Source of the DNA: Micropterix aruncella
Taxonomy: Eukaryota > Arthropoda > Insecta > Lepidoptera > Micropterigidae
Reading direction: 5' to 3'
DNA length: 64,000 nucleotides
Assembly (NCBI GenBank): GCA_944548615.1
Contig: OX155952.1
Coordinates: 23,965,417 to 24,029,416, forward strand
Both the position numbers and the translations under genes were made by a program. The notes beneath the pieces were generated by a model. That model searched no databases and had not been told where the DNA came from. It was given only the letters and a program-made list of their open reading frames with translations. Below are positions 61,915 through 64,000 of the stretch, piece after piece; positions within the stretch are counted from its first letter, which is position 1, and every line of letters starts with the position of its first letter.

Positions 61915-62440
61915 GCAATCGTGAGGGGCTCTCTAGACGATCAAGCATGCTTTACAAGCTTCGCGTCGCGGGCAGGGAGGGGATCGTAAACCGCAGGAAA
62001 TAAGTAATTATTTTTTGTAATATTTACCAAAAATGCCTAATTTTGTAGTTTATACCAGGTAGTCACGTTAATCCCTAGAGCCCCAATTGGCCGATATCGG
62101 CCACAACATGATTCAGCGTGACGGCCCCGTTTTAATTTAATTTTAATTTAATTTGTTTAATTTTATTATGTTTCATTATGTTAATTTATTTTTATTATTA
62201 GTTTATTTTATTATGTTTCATAATGTTTTATTTTAATTAGTGGTACAGTGGTTTGGCAGTACCTAATTAAGTTTGGTGAGACATTGATTGATGAATGATT
62301 GACTCCCTGGTATAAAACTACACAATTAGGCATTTTTCGTAAATATTAAAAAAAAATATATGCATATTTCCTGCGGTTTATGATCCCCTCCCAGCCCCGG
62401 ATGCAATGCGCATGCTTGATCATCTAGAGAGCCCTTGAGG
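61915..62440. repeat. Foldback element, ~150-bp arms
   Basis: The left arm 61915-62066 and right arm 62298-62440 are reverse complements with interruptions. Shared blocks are GGGCTCTCTAGA(C/T)GATCAAGCATG, AGGGAGGGGATC, AAACCGCAGGAAATA, AAATGCCTAATT and TATACCAGG. The spacer is AT-rich with no frame. It is non-coding and probably a MITE-like element. Confidence 0.6.
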
Positions 62441-62999
62441 TGAAGGGCGGCAAGTAGGATGAGCAATCCTCTACCGTTTAGAGAGGCGGTATACTTTGTA
62501 GATGGGTTACCTTTGTAAACCAAGGAAATATTATTTTTATGGAAAATACACAAAAATTTCATTTACCTACTTATGGAATTAATTTATACTATCGAAATAC
62601 TTTTATTGACTGTACTTTTATTTTTTACGGAATAATCTCAAAAATAAGTTCGATGAGGGAAATTTAAGGATTTATAAATAGTCAAATATTAGTGAAAACA
62701 AGAATATCGTCGTACTCGTTTGTACATAACTTGTTTCTTTCAAAGGATTGTACATCCTACTCGGTATTTAATTATAGATTGTACTCGATTACGTATATCC
62801 CGACAGAGATCAATGGCGAAATATTTTGAAAAGACAAGCTACCAGAATTATGTAATCGAGGTCGTATTATTATTGCGACAAATGGTGAAATAGGGAAGAC
62901 TTTCCTATTGATTCCGCGATAAGGTCGAATAGCACAACCTTGTGAAATAGTGTTATGACGTGGTGTCACAGTAGAAAGAGCTAAGCAGTATGGAAGCTA
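62441..62999. other. No identified feature
   Basis: AT-rich, without exon or repeat resemblance that I can name. Confidence 0.25.
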
Positions 63000-63132
63000 C
63001 GTACAAACGATCGAAACGAACGCACTCACACAGACGCACGCTTCAACAATAAGCTAAGCACTTGTCGGGGGGAAGTCAGTCGTGGGTGCCAAAATTGATT
63101 TTATAGTGTTCAATTCAATGGTGCCACCAAAG
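63000..63132 (+). CDS. Candidate first exon of a downstream gene (MVPPK...)
   Basis: A GC-balanced stretch ends with ATGGTGCCACCAAAG (63118-63132) directly followed by GTAAGA, a consensus donor. The encoded start MVPPK recalls the VPP that precedes DGGYGW in genes 3 and 4 and the short first exons of this family. A further transporter or an unrelated gene could continue beyond the window. No acceptor-bounded second exon appears before 64000. Confidence 0.35.
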
Positions 63133-63489
63133 GTAAGAATGATTAATTGTTAAGTTGTTTATTTATACTACTATATACAATTCTTGAGGGCAGTATATGT
63201 ATGTATGTCTTTCTGTATGTTTTGATTTGGCTCAAAAACAGCTGAACCGATTTAGGTAAAACTTCATCAAAGTGGTCCTTAGAATCTCAGTATTAAAAAA
63301 GGTATTATTGGGTTTGTTTCATTTGTCTTGACAAAAACTATAACCTTGTGTGATGCCCAGCATCTGATGATGGACTAACTACCTATCCGCACGCAGTGTT
63401 GGGCATTTTTCTTTTGTGGACGCACTTCTGTGAGCGCCGAAACGCTTCATCCGATTGAGCTGAAATTTGGCATGCAGATTGTGGTTGAA

Positions 63490-64000
63490 ATCCGTCCACC
63501 CAGCGTTGGCTCCTGACTAGAGGACTCCTCAACGGTAAACAGCAGAGAGCCAACATTTTGTATACGCATTCATTTATGATAGCAACTTCCAAGTTTCACC
63601 ATGACATGGCTGATCTACCCTGGGTTGGCTCCCGATGAGGGGACTCCTCAACGGTCAACAGCAGAGATCTAAAATTTTGTATACGCATTCAATTATGAGA
63701 GCCCCTTCCAAGTTTTACTATGACATGGCTGATGTACCCTGGGTTGGCTCCCGATGAGGGGACTCCTCAACCGTTAACAACAGAGACTCAAAATTTTGTA
63801 TACGCATTCAATTATGATAGGCCCTTCCAAATTCCACCATGACATGGCTAAATGTACCCTGGGTTGACTGTCGATAAGGGAAATCCTTAACGGTCAACAG
63901 CAGATACTTAAAATTTTGTATACGCATTCAATTATGATAGCCCCTTCCAAGTTTCACTATGACATGGCTGGTGTAACCTGGGTTGTCTCCCGATGAGGGG
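63490..64000 (+). repeat. Minisatellite, ~119-120-bp units, running off the window
   Basis: At least four units repeat at ATGACATGG positions 63601, 63720, 63839 and 63959. Each has ACCCTGGGTTGGCTCCCGAT, GAGGGGACTCCTCAACGGT, CAACAGCAGAG and TTTTGTATACGCATTCA. The same unit occurs reverse-complemented at 2800-3150. A frame on the minus strand here is incidental. Confidence 0.8.

Overview
This window looks like nuclear DNA from an insect, most likely a moth or butterfly. It is AT-rich and intron-bearing. It is dense in repeat types typical of Lepidoptera: Helitron-like elements ending in CTAG, a tRNA-derived SINE, 5'-truncated LINEs, a Penelope-like element, Tc1 and mariner relics, and a piggyBac-type MITE. 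The order is inferred from repeat style and splice structure, not from a database match.

The only host genes I can support belong to one tandem cluster of SLC16-type (monocarboxylate transporter-like, MFS) genes on the + strand. All have six coding exons with the same intron phases (0, 1, 0, 0, 1). Three read as intact: gene 2 (32274-35409, 470 aa), gene 3 (36639-43029, 475 aa) and gene 4 (49618-54388, 475 aa). Gene 1 (10427-24813) is a pseudogene. A fifth gene survives only as an exon-4 relic (about 45916-46163) and a 3'-end relic (about 48886-48960).

The sequences fall into two types. Type A (gene 2, the 5' part of gene 1, and the relic) has an LPNGGYGW first-helix motif. Type B (genes 3 and 4, and the 3' part of gene 1) has PPDGGYGW. 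Exons, introns and flanks together fit an ancestral A-B gene pair present three times: (1) a deletion fusion of A1 to B1 inside intron 2, giving gene 1; (2) A2-B2, which are genes 2 and 3; (3) a decayed A3 followed by B3, gene 4. Gene 1 was then broken by a 1.87-kb solo-LTR-like insertion in exon 4 with an AATT target duplication, a 1-base deletion, a stop codon and a C-terminal deletion.

Layout: 1-8796 is gene-free repeat-rich DNA. 8797-10426 is the gene 1 upstream region, with three Helitron-like copies. 10427-24813 is pseudogene 1; its 7.8-kb intron 2 holds a Penelope-like element with 460-bp inverted repeats, a dead Tc1 transposase, a SINE, long (AT)n runs and a 200-N gap. 24814-32273 is intergenic, with Helitron helicase and LINE relics. 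32274-43029 holds genes 2 and 3. 43030-49617 is the decayed A3 interval, with a foldback element, a nested repeat and a 2-kb LTR-like element. 49618-54388 is gene 4. 54389-64000 is flanking DNA with inverted repeats, possible 5' exons of a following gene, and a 120-bp minisatellite that also appears inverted near 2.8-3.1 kb.

The intact genes should encode plasma-membrane proton- or anion-coupled solute carriers. The substrate cannot be read from the sequence.
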